Source of the DNA: Glutinoglossum americanum | Lineage: Eukaryota; Ascomycota; Geoglossomycetes; Geoglossales; Geoglossaceae | DNA length: 56,676 nucleotides | Direction: 5' to 3' | NCBI GenBank assembly: GCA_020080175.1 | Contig: JAGHQL010000176.1 | Span: forward strand, 1 to 56,676 | In this document: positions 46,338 through 56,546 of the stretch, one piece after another | Layout of the letters: the number at the start of each line of letters is the position of its first letter | Position numbering within the stretch: the first letter of the stretch is position 1 | Notes under the pieces: model-generated | What the model saw: only the letters and a program-made list of their open reading frames with translations | Told to the model about the DNA's origin: nothing | Database searches by the model: none | Program-made: the position numbers and the translations under genes

Positions 46338-46700
46338 TATTGGAGGTTATGCTCGATACGCGGAAATGGTAGCTAGAACTATGTAAACAATGGATAGGGG
46401 TAAAACAATTAAATTGCTCGCAACTACCAGAATGCTAGCTACGTGACATGAAGCTATATAAATGCTCGGCTGCCCTGCAGCCCCTTTTCCGCAGCTCGCG
46501 GCTGCTTCGGCCATCCTGCGGCCGTTCCGGCCATTCCAGCGGCCGCTCCGGCCTACCTTCGGCCGACCCGAAAACATATCGGTTCCACCGATATCGAGCG
46601 TTCCATGGTAGCTGAGGTGGCGCTGCCACTCAGCTACCAAGGGGACACCTCCTGAGCTCGGTAGGCGTGCCACGGAGTGATGCCTGAGTATTCCGTAACA
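46338..46700 (-). mobile_element. Solo LTR of an LTR retrotransposon (copy 2 of 2)
   Basis: A 363-bp relative of 11266-11585 in the same orientation. On the minus strand it starts TGTTACGGAAT, with the same TATA-like TTTATATAG. It is flanked by a perfect 5-bp duplication GCTTT (46333-46337 and 46701-46705), the reverse complement of the AAAGC flanking copy 1. It is longer because a GC-rich module of CGGCC-type words (about 46485-46565) has more units. Separate target duplications and 35 kb of host genes between the copies show two independent insertions. Probably old. Confidence 0.75.
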
Positions 46701-46705
46701 GCTTT

Positions 46706-47050
46706 CCCCAAAAAGGCTATGTAAAACAAGCGTCCCCGAGGGCTTATTTATGCGCCTCGAGCATTCCATTAATCGTCTGACATGTTTTAACATACGCGAG
46801 CGCGAGCAAGCAATCGCCCGCGTGACCAACATCGGGATGCCATTACCTATATTCACACGTTGACACTTCATCGTTATGACTAGTATCACTTCGTTATTGA
46901 CTTAGTTTATATGCTGACGTAAGCATGAGGCGTTTTCAGCGTATGACAAGTTCCCATTATATAAGGTAGACAGACTATAGGATAACTCCCAGCCCCTATC
47001 ACGAAAGAGATCGTTCGAAAACGACTAAGGGTTAGCGATTCTAGAAAGGT
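46706..47050. other. Intergenic, 3' flank of the pepsin-like gene
   Basis: About 345 bases between the solo LTR and the stop codon of the minus-strand pepsin-like gene. No motif recognised. Confidence 0.4.
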
Positions 47051-48861
47051 CTACCTTCTGTAACGCTTTCCGCAGTCGATAACGGCCGAGCGGGCACCCT
47101 CCCCCCCGAGCTCGGGCACCTCGACCTCCGTGCCAGATAACTCAAACACCTCACCTCCCTCCAACTCCAGCGGCCTCCTTAGGCCATCCTTCCCGCCAGC
47201 TTCCATCTCCCTCTCCGAGTTGCTTGTGGCCTCAAAAGTTACTGCGTCCCCACCAGCATCAAGTTCAGTTCCATATTTGCCACCTATCGCTGGGGCTTCC
47301 GTATATCTTACTCTTTTCCAGAAGTACAGGAAGGCGATCATCATGGCGATTAGGAGGAGAAAGATGGAGACTACGATCCCGGAGATAGCACCTCGGGTGA
47401 GGCGTGGGGAGGACCCCTTATTCCGTGGGACGGGAGATGTGGTGCTGGAGGGGGCGAGGACCGGGGTGAGCTTGCTGGGGATGTTAGTATCGGGGAAGAG
47501 AGCCTGGGAGATGGTGAAGGTGCCGCGATCGTAGTCGGTGAAGAGGTATCTGAACCAGGAAATAAGCTCTATTATTCTTTATTGTCAGGAAGAGTGGCGG
47601 CAGGAACTGACGCCTCCTGCAGAAAAGCCCTCCCAATCGTATACATCGAATCGTTCAACGCCCTCCTTATCGGAAAATACCTCGTCCGATTGTGTGTCTG
47701 TGGCAATGTGACCTTCAAATCCAATGCCGCATATGGAACCATCACATCCACCGTCTGCCCACCCTCAACCCCCATCCCAAGCCTAAATCGGAATACCTCG
47801 TTGCGTGCCAAGAGCGCATCATGTAGCGTATCGTTCACGAGGTAGAGCTCTGTGCTTGCTTCGTAAACTAGCCCGAGGGTCTGCTCAAACTGCTGGCAGA
47901 CGGAGACGGGAAGCCAGATGTCTGGTACTGTGGAGTCGATGAAGGCGGTTATGGGGGTTGTGAGGAGGTCGACTGGCTCGGATGTTGTGGTACTGATGTT
48001 ACGAATTCCGACAAGGAGATCTCGCGATATGTCAGCGCCAAAGGTGAAAGTTACGTTGTTGGGTACAAATCGTGACGCGTCATAGCCACCGAACGTCAAG
48101 CTTCCGAATACCTTTGTGGGTTTATACGGCGCCCCCGCCGTATACCCGAATGAGCTCCCGTTAACCAACTTATCGCTCCTCAACATTCCCAACAAGCTAC
48201 TCCACGGGTGGTTAAGATCCGTAATGTTCACTGCCCTCGCATTAAGGCCTAGGACACCTATGAAGAAATCTTTTGTAGCGATCCCAGCAACGACCTGGGG
48301 AACGAGCAGTGCAGGTCCACCTTGCCCTTGCCAACCTATTGTGACGTTTTCGAACCCAATATCGGCATTACCGCTATAACCCAACACGCTTTGTGTATAG
48401 AGGGAGAGCTGGAAGAGTCCTTGAGAGTGCCATGTGCTAGATTCGTTGGGGTTGAAAGTGCCGCCCCGGAGGGAGGGGCAATCGGGTGGGTCGGAGGAGA
48501 TACAGCCCTCAGGAAGGACAACCCAAGAGGACGAACTAGATGTAGAAGGGAGGAGGCGGACGTTTTGCGGCGGAGTGCCAACCTCCATTGCGAATGAGGA
48601 CCAAGGACCGTCGCTGCCGTCCCTGTTTTATTTTATCAGCAAGGAATGAATTGGTGTTTTCCGGTTCCTCATCTAGCTTTTTATTATCTAACATTATCTC
48701 CCCATCCATTTTGCCATTTGCATTCTATTTTCGATTGCGAGAAAAATGAAGGGTGTGTATTGTGATTGTGCAACTCACCAGTACTGGCTGGGTGGCACAC
48801 TGACCACGCCGTCGCTAGCGCATTTCCCTAGAGTGACGAATCCCCACACCAAGACGAACAT
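47051..48861 (-). CDS. Membrane-anchored pepsin-fold (A1) protein, probably a pseudoprotease
   Basis: Three minus-strand exons (48861-48779, 48622-47612, 47549-47051) join in frame to 530 aa. A short signal peptide (MFVLVWGFVTLGKCAS) leads to VSVPPSQYWDGSDGPWSSFA, the usual start of the ascomycete yapsin-like class; an in-frame Met eight codons earlier is possible. The A1 fold follows: MEVGTPPQNVRLL, GSLTFGGYDASRF, MYTIGRAFLQEAYLFTDYDR. The first active-site triad, DTG in pepsins, reads STS (S54-S56, followed by SSSSW), so the first catalytic Asp is absent. The second site keeps Asp (IDSTVPDIW, D257). One transmembrane helix (about 420-443, VVSIFLLLIAMMIAFLYFW) follows a Ser/Pro stalk, then an 85-residue acidic cytosolic tail. 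The fold and surface location are well supported. Loss of peptidase activity is inferred from the missing Asp. A receptor-like or wall-sensing role would be speculation. Confidence 0.88.
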
Positions 48862-49773
48862 GTGGCTGAAATCCGTCGACACCATCTTTTCCTCTGTTCT
48901 CCGTCCCTTCGCGCGACCTGGCTGGCCGTCAGGAAATAGCACATATACGAGAACTTGGTCTAGAAAACGGAGGCCCCCACACTATTATCTACAATTATCA
49001 CCTAGCAACGCCTGTGCCACATGCAATAGTGGGAAAACAGAAACCTCAACCCGAAGCGCCTCGCCCTGTCTCAGGATCCGGTTCCCTGCGGGAACGCAAG
49101 GGAAGTAGGGCGCTCTGACGGCGGCGTAGCAGCTTAGCAAGTTTAGCAAGCTTATCAACATGTTATACCTGTTCGAAGGGCGCGGCCTCACGGCTAAGGT
49201 TTTCGTGGTGTTTTGGTTTGTTGGATTTTTCGTGACAAGGCGGTTAGAAAAGGTTTGTGTGGGATGGGGAATAAATGTGCGCATATGGGATAATACAATC
49301 ATCGCGGGGCATGTCGCTTCGCCTGGCATTCCGCCTATTGTGGGAGGCAGTGCTCTCCTCTTCCTGGCGTTTTTCCAGACATTACGGTGCGTTCCACTCT
49401 CGCAGTAAAATGTCTCGACTGCTCCCTGACCCCGGGTCCCGGGGATGTCGGCTCAGGCCCTGGCTTCTCTACAGAAACTCCTCAAGAAAGGGCCTGGCAT
49501 TTCTGCCCCACGCCCACCATATGCACTCTAGTGGCGCATGCTTCAACTCCCAGTGCTTCGCACCAGCAATCATATCTCAATTGCAGGTTAAGCGCAGCGT
49601 CGGACATTCTGTCGCCGATTAGAGCGTTTCGTAGGCTTATAACATAAGCTTGAGGTTCCCAACCACATTCATGATGCACGGCTACGCAACCGTCTCTTAC
49701 TCTCTGCTCTTTACTTCTCACATAGGAAAGCAGGCCGCTATCGTCTCGACAATCTTCTAGACCCCCCTTCGAG
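48862..49773. other. Divergent intergenic region between two surface-protein genes
   Basis: About 900 bases between the start of the minus-strand pepsin-like gene and the plus-strand surface-protein gene at 49774, so it probably holds both promoters. Overlapping frames at 48985-49650 lack motifs. Confidence 0.45.
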
Positions 49774-51494
49774 ATGGTAGTTTGGCTAAGACTATCGTTA
49801 CTTATTGGGCTATTACAATTGCTAAGGATAGCAGAGGTTACTCGTACATCTCCCTGCCTAGCTAACTATCCTACTTGCTCTTCCTTCCCCTCTCACTTGC
49901 AAGTTTTTACTGACGCGGCAAATCTGAATTACAGGCGGTGTCGCCTTCTCGAACTCATCCTCCCCATCCCTCCCAACAAAAACGACGCCGGAATGCGGAT
50001 TATGCACGATCCGCGATCCCGTAGCATGGAAACTGGCCTGGAAATCCGCAATTGCCACCACAATTACCGCAGCAACGGTGATTGTGGTAGTGGACCGGGG
50101 AACAAACGCGACGAGCACTACCACGGAGTTTAGCAATGCGACGAAGTTTGTGATAGAGCGTGCGCCGACGAACGACCGGGGGACGGCTGTGACAACGCTG
50201 ACGGTCTCGGACAGTATGGCGCATACGCAGTTTACCACCGTAATGTGAGAGGTCCAACGCTTGATTTACCTGCCTCCCCTCCACTTTAGACACGAAAGGC
50301 CTTTCTGTGGTATTTCTCTAACCATCTTTATACAGCCCATATCCAAACGCCTACGTCACATACGACTATGACTTCTGGGTCTGGGGAACTTTTCAAATCA
50401 CAGCCACCAACAATGTGAAATCTTGCGTGACAGCTACCGGGACTCAATCGCAATTAATTTCGCTGCCCTCGCATCCGCCTTTTACAAAATCCTACCCAGC
50501 GACAACCCCCGCAGGCGGTGATGACCGGGGCAACAATTTCGTACCAATGTTCGAGTGGGGAGAAGCTGTAGATGATATGTTCCCTGATGTTGGGATGCTG
50601 CATTCCTGCATTGGGCGTGCGGATCAGCCGTTTCAATCACTCACGGTGGCGTCATTTCTCACGGAGACGTCAACACATTATAGGGATAGCGGGGCTTCTT
50701 CTCCCCCCCAAGCACAACCTGAGACTAGCGCAAAAGTTCTTTCAGTTTTGGCTTCGGACCCCCAGCCTCTGGCGCCACTCAAGACTTCTGTGCAAGTCGA
50801 TCCTGTTGCCCTCCCAGCCCCTGCGACAGAGCCGCTATCCCCTGCCGTTGGCACTAGTATCACCGCCCCAGACCCTTCAAACCACCCTACTGTCGGCATC
50901 CAAATCCTCAGCCCCGGCGGCCCTGCTGTTACTACCTCTAGCACGCCAGTCGGCTTCCCCGTTATCCCCACCGCATCCAGAGCTCCCCTCATCACCCTCA
51001 ACGGCCAAATCATTACCCCAGACTCCGCGACCCACTTCGTCATCGGTTCCCAAACCCTCATCCTTGGAGGTCCTGCAATAACGGTATCTGGCACGCCAAT
51101 TAGCATCCCCACCATCCCCTCCGCACTCGCCATCCCCCGCCTTACCATCGGCGACCAAGTCATAACCCAAGACTCTGCAACCCATTTCATTATCGGCACC
51201 CGCACGCTCATTCCTGGTGGCCCTGCAATTACCATATCCGGCACCCTAATTAGTGTCGAGCCGGGTGCAACTGTTGCCATCATTGGTACGTCGACCGTGG
51301 GATTAGGCAGCTGGATCGAATCCGGTTTTAGCGGACTCAATTCGCCTTTTGCACCCACAACAAGCGTGGACGGAATCGTATACAGTAGTAGCGCTGAGAG
51401 CTCTGGTGGTAGTGGGAGGTTAATCGCGACGCTCACTGCAATTTGCCTCTATGCCCTTGCCCATTCTTTGCATAAGGTAGGGGAACAAAGTTAA
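49774..51494 (+). CDS. Repeat-containing fungal cell-surface protein
   Basis: Three exons (49774-49843, 49935-50244, 50336-51494) give 512 aa. Signal peptide: MVVWLRLSLLIGLLQLLRIA. The mature N-terminus has CGLCTIRDPVAWKLAW and a Thr/Val-rich segment, then VIPYPNAYVTYDYDFWVWGT and several Cys. From about residue 300 there are 50-residue repeats of the common ascomycete kind: ITLNGQIITPDSATHFVIGS then GPAITVSGTPISI, repeated as LTIGDQVITQDSATHFIIGT then GPAITISGTLISV, with a shorter degenerate copy before. The C-terminus (SSGGSGRLIATLTAICLYAL) is hydrophobic, suggesting a GPI or tail anchor. Such proteins are thought to sit in the wall; no enzyme function is known. The exon-1 donor (GTACAT) is non-ideal but gives the right phase, so the signal-peptide exon is the least certain part. 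It faces the pepsin-like gene head to head. Confidence 0.75.
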
Positions 51495-52252
51495 ATGATA
51501 TCGACACGTGACCTTCTCAGTCTTACTCAAGATAGACACTCGATCTCCATGTCTCCGCTATGGGAAATAACACAGCGTCCGCTAGATTGTCATTGTTTTT
51601 GTCCTAGTCCTCCTTCACTCTACGTCGGGTCCAGAGCAACCAGGCGGCTGCCCTTCAACAAGCGGTAACAGCGATCAAGGAAGAAATATTAGACTTGGCC
51701 ACGGTTGCAATAGGATTACCCATGATAGGGCGACACTTCGTCGATCAAACAGATAGCAAGGAGCGCTATTATGATGAGTCTCTTGCTTGCAGGAAACCCA
51801 ATCCTGGGCTCTTGTAGCGTTGATAGGCGATTATGCTCGGGCTACTTAGTGTCATTGCACCCGCTTACCTAGTGGGAAGGGGGCTAGAATGAGGTGGGAT
51901 GTGCCATTTTCATTTCCTAGATTTTGGTAGCTTAGTAATCTCCTACGGAATCCTATTCTTACCCCGCCTCACCCTAATAAGACAATCCCAACGCCTTATC
52001 ATAGCGCTAGCTTTTATCACTAACGTGTTGAATTATCGCTTCCTACTCCTTTTTCCCATTGGCCACATCACTACAATGGCGCTACCCCGCAAATCCGCGC
52101 TAACGGTCAAGATTGAGCGAGTGGTGATTACACCCCAAGGCGACCATCTAAGAATCAGATCTCAAGCTTAGTGCAATGACCCGCAGGCAGTAAATCTCCA
52201 AGAAGAAGCTAGTGGAGTATGGAGGTGGGTTAGTCCGCAATGAATTTCGCAG
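51495..52252. other. Intergenic or unresolved 5' part of the lactonase-like gene
   Basis: A frame at 51899-52171 (ending in PQGDHLRIRSQA) shows no family resemblance. A first exon of the downstream gene may lie here, but I could not join one with convincing splice signals. Confidence 0.35.
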
Positions 52253-53371
52253 GGGTCACTAGAACTCTTCTTAATTCGTGATCCCCTCCTATCAAGACCC
52301 ATAAGAAGTGACATCATTTCCATCCTCCAATACCACCCCGAATTTGAGACCCTAACGGGCGGCTCCCCTCTCTGCACACTCCTCGAAAAGCAACCGGCTG
52401 TCCCCCTTTTCCACGAAGCCTGCATCTACATCCCGGATCGCGATGAGCTCTACATTACATCCAATCTCCTCAAGCAAACGAACGAAAGCGAACAGATCAT
52501 TATCATATCACATATCACCTTCCGCCGGAACAATGCCGGCGACATTGTGTCGCGTCAATTCGAAAAGATCAAACCAGGAAACTTCGCCATGCCCAATGGC
52601 GGCGTCAACTATAGAGATAATGTCCTCTTCTGCGTTCAAGGGGACTGTGGTTCTACCCCCGGTGGGATCTACTACCTGGAGCAGGGAGCTGCAAGCGCTA
52701 CCGCCCTCATCACAAACTACCACGGTCGGCCCTTCAACTCTCCAAACGATGTTGTTGTAAGCAACAAAGACGGTGGAATATGGTTTACCGACCCGGTCTA
52801 CGGATTTGAGCAGGGTTTTCGACCTCCACCACAGCTTCCAAGTCAGGTATACCGATTCGACCCGATAACGGGGGACATCCGAGTCGTGGCGGACGGCTTT
52901 GGGAGGCCAAACGGGATCTGCTTCTCCCCAGACGAAAGTATCATGTATATCACTGATACCGATTGGATACATGGGAACGGAGAAAAAATCAATACGAGAG
53001 CGTCCACAATGTAGAGGCCCCACTAACCCCTGACATCTTCTAAAGAAGCTAACGTGCAACAAAGTTATGCATTTGACATCATCTTCCGTTCGTCCTCGCC
53101 GTTCCTCACGAACCGCCGAGTGTTCGCAATGGCAGACACGGGCGCCCCGGATGGCATAAAATGCGATACCTCAGGTAACATCTACAGTGGCTGCGGAGAC
53201 GGCATTAACGTATGGAACGCTGGTGGAGTGCTGATCGGTAAGATCCTAGTCCCGGGTGGAGTAGCGAATTTCTGCTTCGGTAGGAAGGGTGAGTTATTCC
53301 TGTGTAATGAACAGAAACTGTGGAGAGTGCAGTTGAATGAAGCCACACGAGGAGCGTTATTGGGGGTCTAA
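52253..53371 (+). CDS. SMP-30/gluconolactonase-like beta-propeller protein (5' end unresolved)
   Basis: Two certain exons: one ending at 53010, and 53065-53371, joined by a 54-bp GTAGAG...AAG intron that restores the run TIYAFDIIFRSS. The first is open from a TGA at 52241, with a CAG at 52250-52252 that may be an acceptor. No suitable in-frame ATG precedes the conserved region, so a 5' exon is probably missing from my model. At least 355 residues are visible. Family landmarks: PLFHEACIYIPDRDELYITS, PNGGVNY, FNSPNDVVVS, GIWFTDPVYGF, FGRPNGICFSPDE, APDGIKCDTSGN and GVANFCFGRKGEL. The conserved Glu, Asn, Asn and Asp match divalent-metal ligands of SMP-30/gluconolactonase propellers, which hydrolyse sugar lactones. 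The fungal substrate is uncertain. The sequence ends with the usual propeller closure. Confidence 0.78.
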
Positions 53372-53606
53372 TGCCGGAGAATAAAGCGAAGAACAAGCCA
53401 GATAGCTAGCAGGGATAAAACCAAGTACACGGGACAAGTATTTACCAGAGAAAAGATAAGGACTATAAACGCTGGTGTTCAAAGCATGTATCATCCAGGC
53501 TGCATATCGGGTTTCAGGTGTCCTCCCCCTAGGTTAGATAGATTGCGGGTCCTAGGTAAACCCTGTCAACATGAATTGGCTAGATTTCCTGTTTAAGGCA
53601 AGTGGG

Positions 53607-53742
53607 TAGACTGCGCATCGGGTAGGGTAGGGTTGCGATTTTGGCAACCCTGCCCGACCCGTCGGCCGGGTTTTCCAATGTGCTCCCAGCTAGTTTTGCT
53701 AAGTTTTACTGCTTTGGGCAGGGTCTCAACCCTACCCTTGTT
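53607..53742 (+). mobile_element. Diverged member of the TAGRCTGCGCA TIR family
   Basis: Starts TAGACTGCGCATCGGGTAGG and contains GGGTCTCAACCCTACCC as in the full-length copies, but the middle is different or deleted. It lacks a clear right terminus. Assigned by its left end. Confidence 0.45.
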
Positions 53743-53942
53743 AGACCTTAGCATAGGTCTGATGGGTTGCAGTGGCAGTGTGCCAGCGTCTACGCAGTCG
53801 GTATGACCGCTACGGCTAAACGATCGGGTTATACGGCGTTACGCCTTCGTGGTACGGCTATATAGAGAGCTAGAATCTGTTGCCATTCAATATGTAATAG
53901 AACTAATCGCTGTCCTCCTAATGAGGCCAGCGACCCCCTTCT

Positions 53943-54093
53943 AAAGGGGTGCGAGGTTCACGATACATGACGTCACACCCAAAAGCCCTCAGAACGAAGG
54001 CACTGTGCTGGCACCAATTCAGCGAGGCAAGTGGAAGTGGTATAGGCAATGCTAGCCGCATCCCTTACACAATGCTAGCCGCATCCCTTACAC
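53943..54093 (+). repeat. Left arm of a long inverted repeat, with a 23-bp tandem duplication
   Basis: AAAGGGGTGCGAG ... CATCCCTTACA (53943-54069) is matched in reverse complement by 56547-56674 at roughly 85-90 percent identity by eye, including TACATGACGTCACACCC. The 23-base end (AATGCTAGCCGCATCCCTTA plus CAC) is tandemly doubled at 54048-54093. Just upstream, 53860-53885 has a TATATAGAGAG promoter-like word, so this may be part of an old LTR-type repeat. Confidence 0.65.
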
Positions 54094-54150
54094 CTAAGTA
54101 ATAGGCATCACATAGGTTCCATGTAATTAAAATTTAGTTAAACCTACCAC

Positions 54151-54576
54151 TAGACTGCGCAACGGGTTTCGGGTACCCGACCCGACCCTGGACAAAACCC
54201 GGCCATCGGGTAGGGTAGGGTCTTAAATATTGGTGACCCGACCCAGGGTAGGGTTACAATGTTCAAAACCCTACCCAGGGCAGGGTCGGGTAGGGTACCC
54301 AGCCAGGCATTTTACCTTTTCTAGCATTCATTTTAGGGGTTCTACGGCATCAGTTGCATTTTTGACCTTTTTTCTAATTGCTCAATTTGGCTTAGCGTAC
54401 AATATCTTGGCAAAATCTGACCTAATTGGGTTTAACACAGGGTTTCTTGGCAAACCTGACCCGCCACCGGTGTAGGGTAGGGTTGAGACCCTACAACCCG
54501 ACCCTACCCGCGGGTCACCAAGCAGCCGGGTTGAAGGTGCCAAAACCCGACCCTACCCGACCCGATGCGCAGCCTA
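54151..54576 (+). mobile_element. Full-length TIR element (MITE-like, hAT-type features), 426 bp
   Basis: Ends TAGACTGCGCAACGGGT and ACCCGATGCGCAGCCTA are imperfect inverted repeats (about 17 bp). The interior is dominated by GGGTAGGGT/ACCCTACCC words at both sides of a unique AT-richer core that includes CTAATTGGGTTTAACACAGG. There is no coding capacity, so it is non-autonomous. An 8-base match CCTACCAC lies at 54143-54150 and 54573-54580, but it overlaps the right terminus, so the duplication is ambiguous. Confidence 0.7.
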
Positions 54577-54853
54577 CCACCTTTAGCTTCTTATGCTAAC
54601 CCTTAAATGTGCCGCCACTTTTTAGGTCACAAATCAGTTAGCTAGATAGAAGATACATAATATTAGGTGACTGTTCAGAAACGTTAAAAATACTAGAAGG
54701 ATACTTTGGGACATCTCAATTTGTCCTAGTGGTATGATACAGTGTTTTTACTCATATCGGTGTGCAGAATAGCATATGGATAGCTTATGAGTAGCAATTG
54801 TGAGGAACATATATTACAAGAAACGCAGGACAGCTTTCATAGCCAATCCTGGG

Positions 54854-55155
54854 TAGGCTGCGCATCTGGTCGGGTAGGGCCGGGTTTCGGCACCTTCAAC
54901 CCGGCCGCTTGGCGACCCGCGGGTAGGGTCGGGCTGTAGGGTCTCAACCCTACCCTATACCGGTGGCGGGTCGAGAAAACCTGTGTTAAACCCAATTATG
55001 TTAGATTTTGCCAGGATATTGTGCACTAAGCCAAATTGAGTAATTGGGAAAAAGGTTGAAATTTTAATTGATGCCATAGGACCCCTAAAATGACTGCTAG
55101 AAAAGGTGTTTTACCCAGGGTCGGGTCGGGTACCCGAAACCCGTTGCGCAGTCTA
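54854..55155 (-). mobile_element. Internally deleted TIR element of the same family, 302 bp
   Basis: Starts TAGGCTGCGCATCTGG and ends CCCGTTGCGCAGTCTA, so it lies in reverse orientation relative to 54151-54576. Core words such as TGTGTTAAACCCAATTA are shared. A block of about 120 bases next to the GGGTACCC end is absent compared with the full-length copies. Confidence 0.68.
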
Positions 55156-55328
55156 GCACAGTCTACAGGCCAGATAGGGTTGCCAAAATTACAACCCAGG
55201 GCAATCACACTGTCGCGGGTTGTTAACAACACACAGAGTGGCTTTATGGCCTCCCTCTCTTAGAGGGGCAGCATCTAATATAACCTCATATTGCTACTTC
55301 ATCACCATATTGTCCCGCGGCTAGCCAG

Positions 55329-55363
55329 TAGGCCTGGGTACCTAAAACCCGATGCGCAGCCTA
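55329..55363. mobile_element. Very short TIR derivative, about 35 bp
   Basis: TAGGCCTGGGTACC followed by TAAAACCCGATGCGCAGCCTA keeps a right terminus of the family and an approximate left terminus with almost nothing between. It could be a deletion remnant. Confidence 0.35.
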
Positions 55364-55448
55364 GTCAAGACCCGGTTTTGGTGCATGAAGCACTTAGAAG
55401 AGTCAGGAGATCACCTATAGGGTGCTATAATATAAGATGCACCGGATT

Positions 55449-55602
55449 TAGGCTGCGCAACGGGTTTCAGATACCCGACCTGACCCTGGGTAAAACCCGG
55501 CCATCGTGTAGGGTAGGGTCGGGCAGGGTACTCGCCAGGCATTTTACCTTTTCTAGCAGTCATTTTAGGGGTCCTACAGCATCAATTGAAATTTTTGCCT
55601 CA
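55449..55602 (+). mobile_element. Truncated TIR element, left half
   Basis: Starts TAGGCTGCGCAACGGGTTTC and matches the left half of 54151-54576 through GCATTTTACCTTTTCTAGCA and TCATTTTAGGGGTCC, then stops matching. It lacks the right terminus. Confidence 0.6.
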
Positions 55603-55950
55603 GTGAACTCAGCCCCTCGGTTCGTGCAAGCACACGCTAAGCCTGAATAGGCAACACTGTACCAGAGGGTCTGAGCGCTGGATGCAGCATTTACTAGTAC
55701 CATTGAGAAGTTTAGGTATAAACCACACATATTTCATTGACTTCAGCCGAGCTGTTTTTACCACACCACACAGCTGTAGCAACTTTATCAAAATTACATA
55801 TTTTGGAAGCTAAGTTAATATGAAAGATTAGCTAAGACTTCTCCTTAGTGCACACAATTTTGACTGAAATGAAACATTTGAGCAACTAAAATTTTATATA
55901 TGATACTATTTTGAACCTTTAACTAGAACTTAATTAAGCATTGTGGTAGG

Positions 55951-56375
55951 TAGGCTGCGCATTGGGTCGGGTAGCGTCGGGTTTTGGCACCTTCAACCCG
56001 GCTGCTTGGTGACCTGCAGGTAGGGTCGGGTTGTAGGGTCTCAACCCTACCCTACACCGGTGGCGGGTCGGGTTTGCCAAGAAACCCTGTGTTAAACCCA
56101 ATTAGGTTAGATTTTGCCAAGATATTGTGTGCTAAGCCAAATTGAGCAATTAGAAAAAAGGTTAAAAATGCAACTGATGCTGTAGAACCCCTAAAATGAA
56201 TGCTAGAAAAGGTAAAATGCCTGGCTGGGTACCCTACCCGACCCTGCCCTGGGTAGGGTTTTGAACATTGTAACCCTACCCTGGGTCAGGTCACCAATAT
56301 TAAGACCCTACCCTACCCGATGGCCGTGTTTTGCCCAGGGTCGGGTCGGGTACCCGAAACCCGTTGCGCAGTCTA
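55951..56375 (-). mobile_element. Full-length TIR element, reverse orientation, 425 bp
   Basis: Near-complete reverse complement of 54151-54576 with termini TAGGCTGCGCATTGGGT and ACCCGTTGCGCAGTCTA. By eye the two are alike over almost the whole length. No coding capacity. No clear target-site duplication at its edges. Confidence 0.72.
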
Positions 56376-56475
56376 AAAGGCGGTGGACTGCAGGGTGTGG
56401 GTGGGAAGAGTACTGACTGGCTAGCTGCCGGCATCTATGGGCGTCGGGCCACACGGGCCGGCTAATATACTGTAG

Positions 56476-56521
56476 TAGACTGCGCATCGGGTTTCGGGTA
56501 GCTGACCCGATGCGCAGCCTA
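56476..56521. mobile_element. 46-bp micro-element made of two termini, with 8-bp target duplication
   Basis: TAGACTGCGCATCGGGTTTC at the left and GACCCGATGCGCAGCCTA at the right are the family's termini joined by about 8 bases. The flanks are a perfect direct repeat TACTGTAG (56468-56475 and 56522-56529). An 8-bp duplication is characteristic of hAT-superfamily insertion, which gives the best family clue for the whole group. Confidence 0.6.
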
Positions 56522-56546
56522 TACTGTAGTTCAATACCGACATACT

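Noticed and set aside
11266-46700. The two LTR copies as the ends of one giant element
   Set aside because: 35 kb of unrelated host genes lie between them and each copy has its own 5-bp duplication.
53607-56521. GGGTAGGGT words as interstitial telomere repeats
   Set aside because: They are parts of a TIR-bounded element family with fixed order and unique core, not head-to-tail telomere units.
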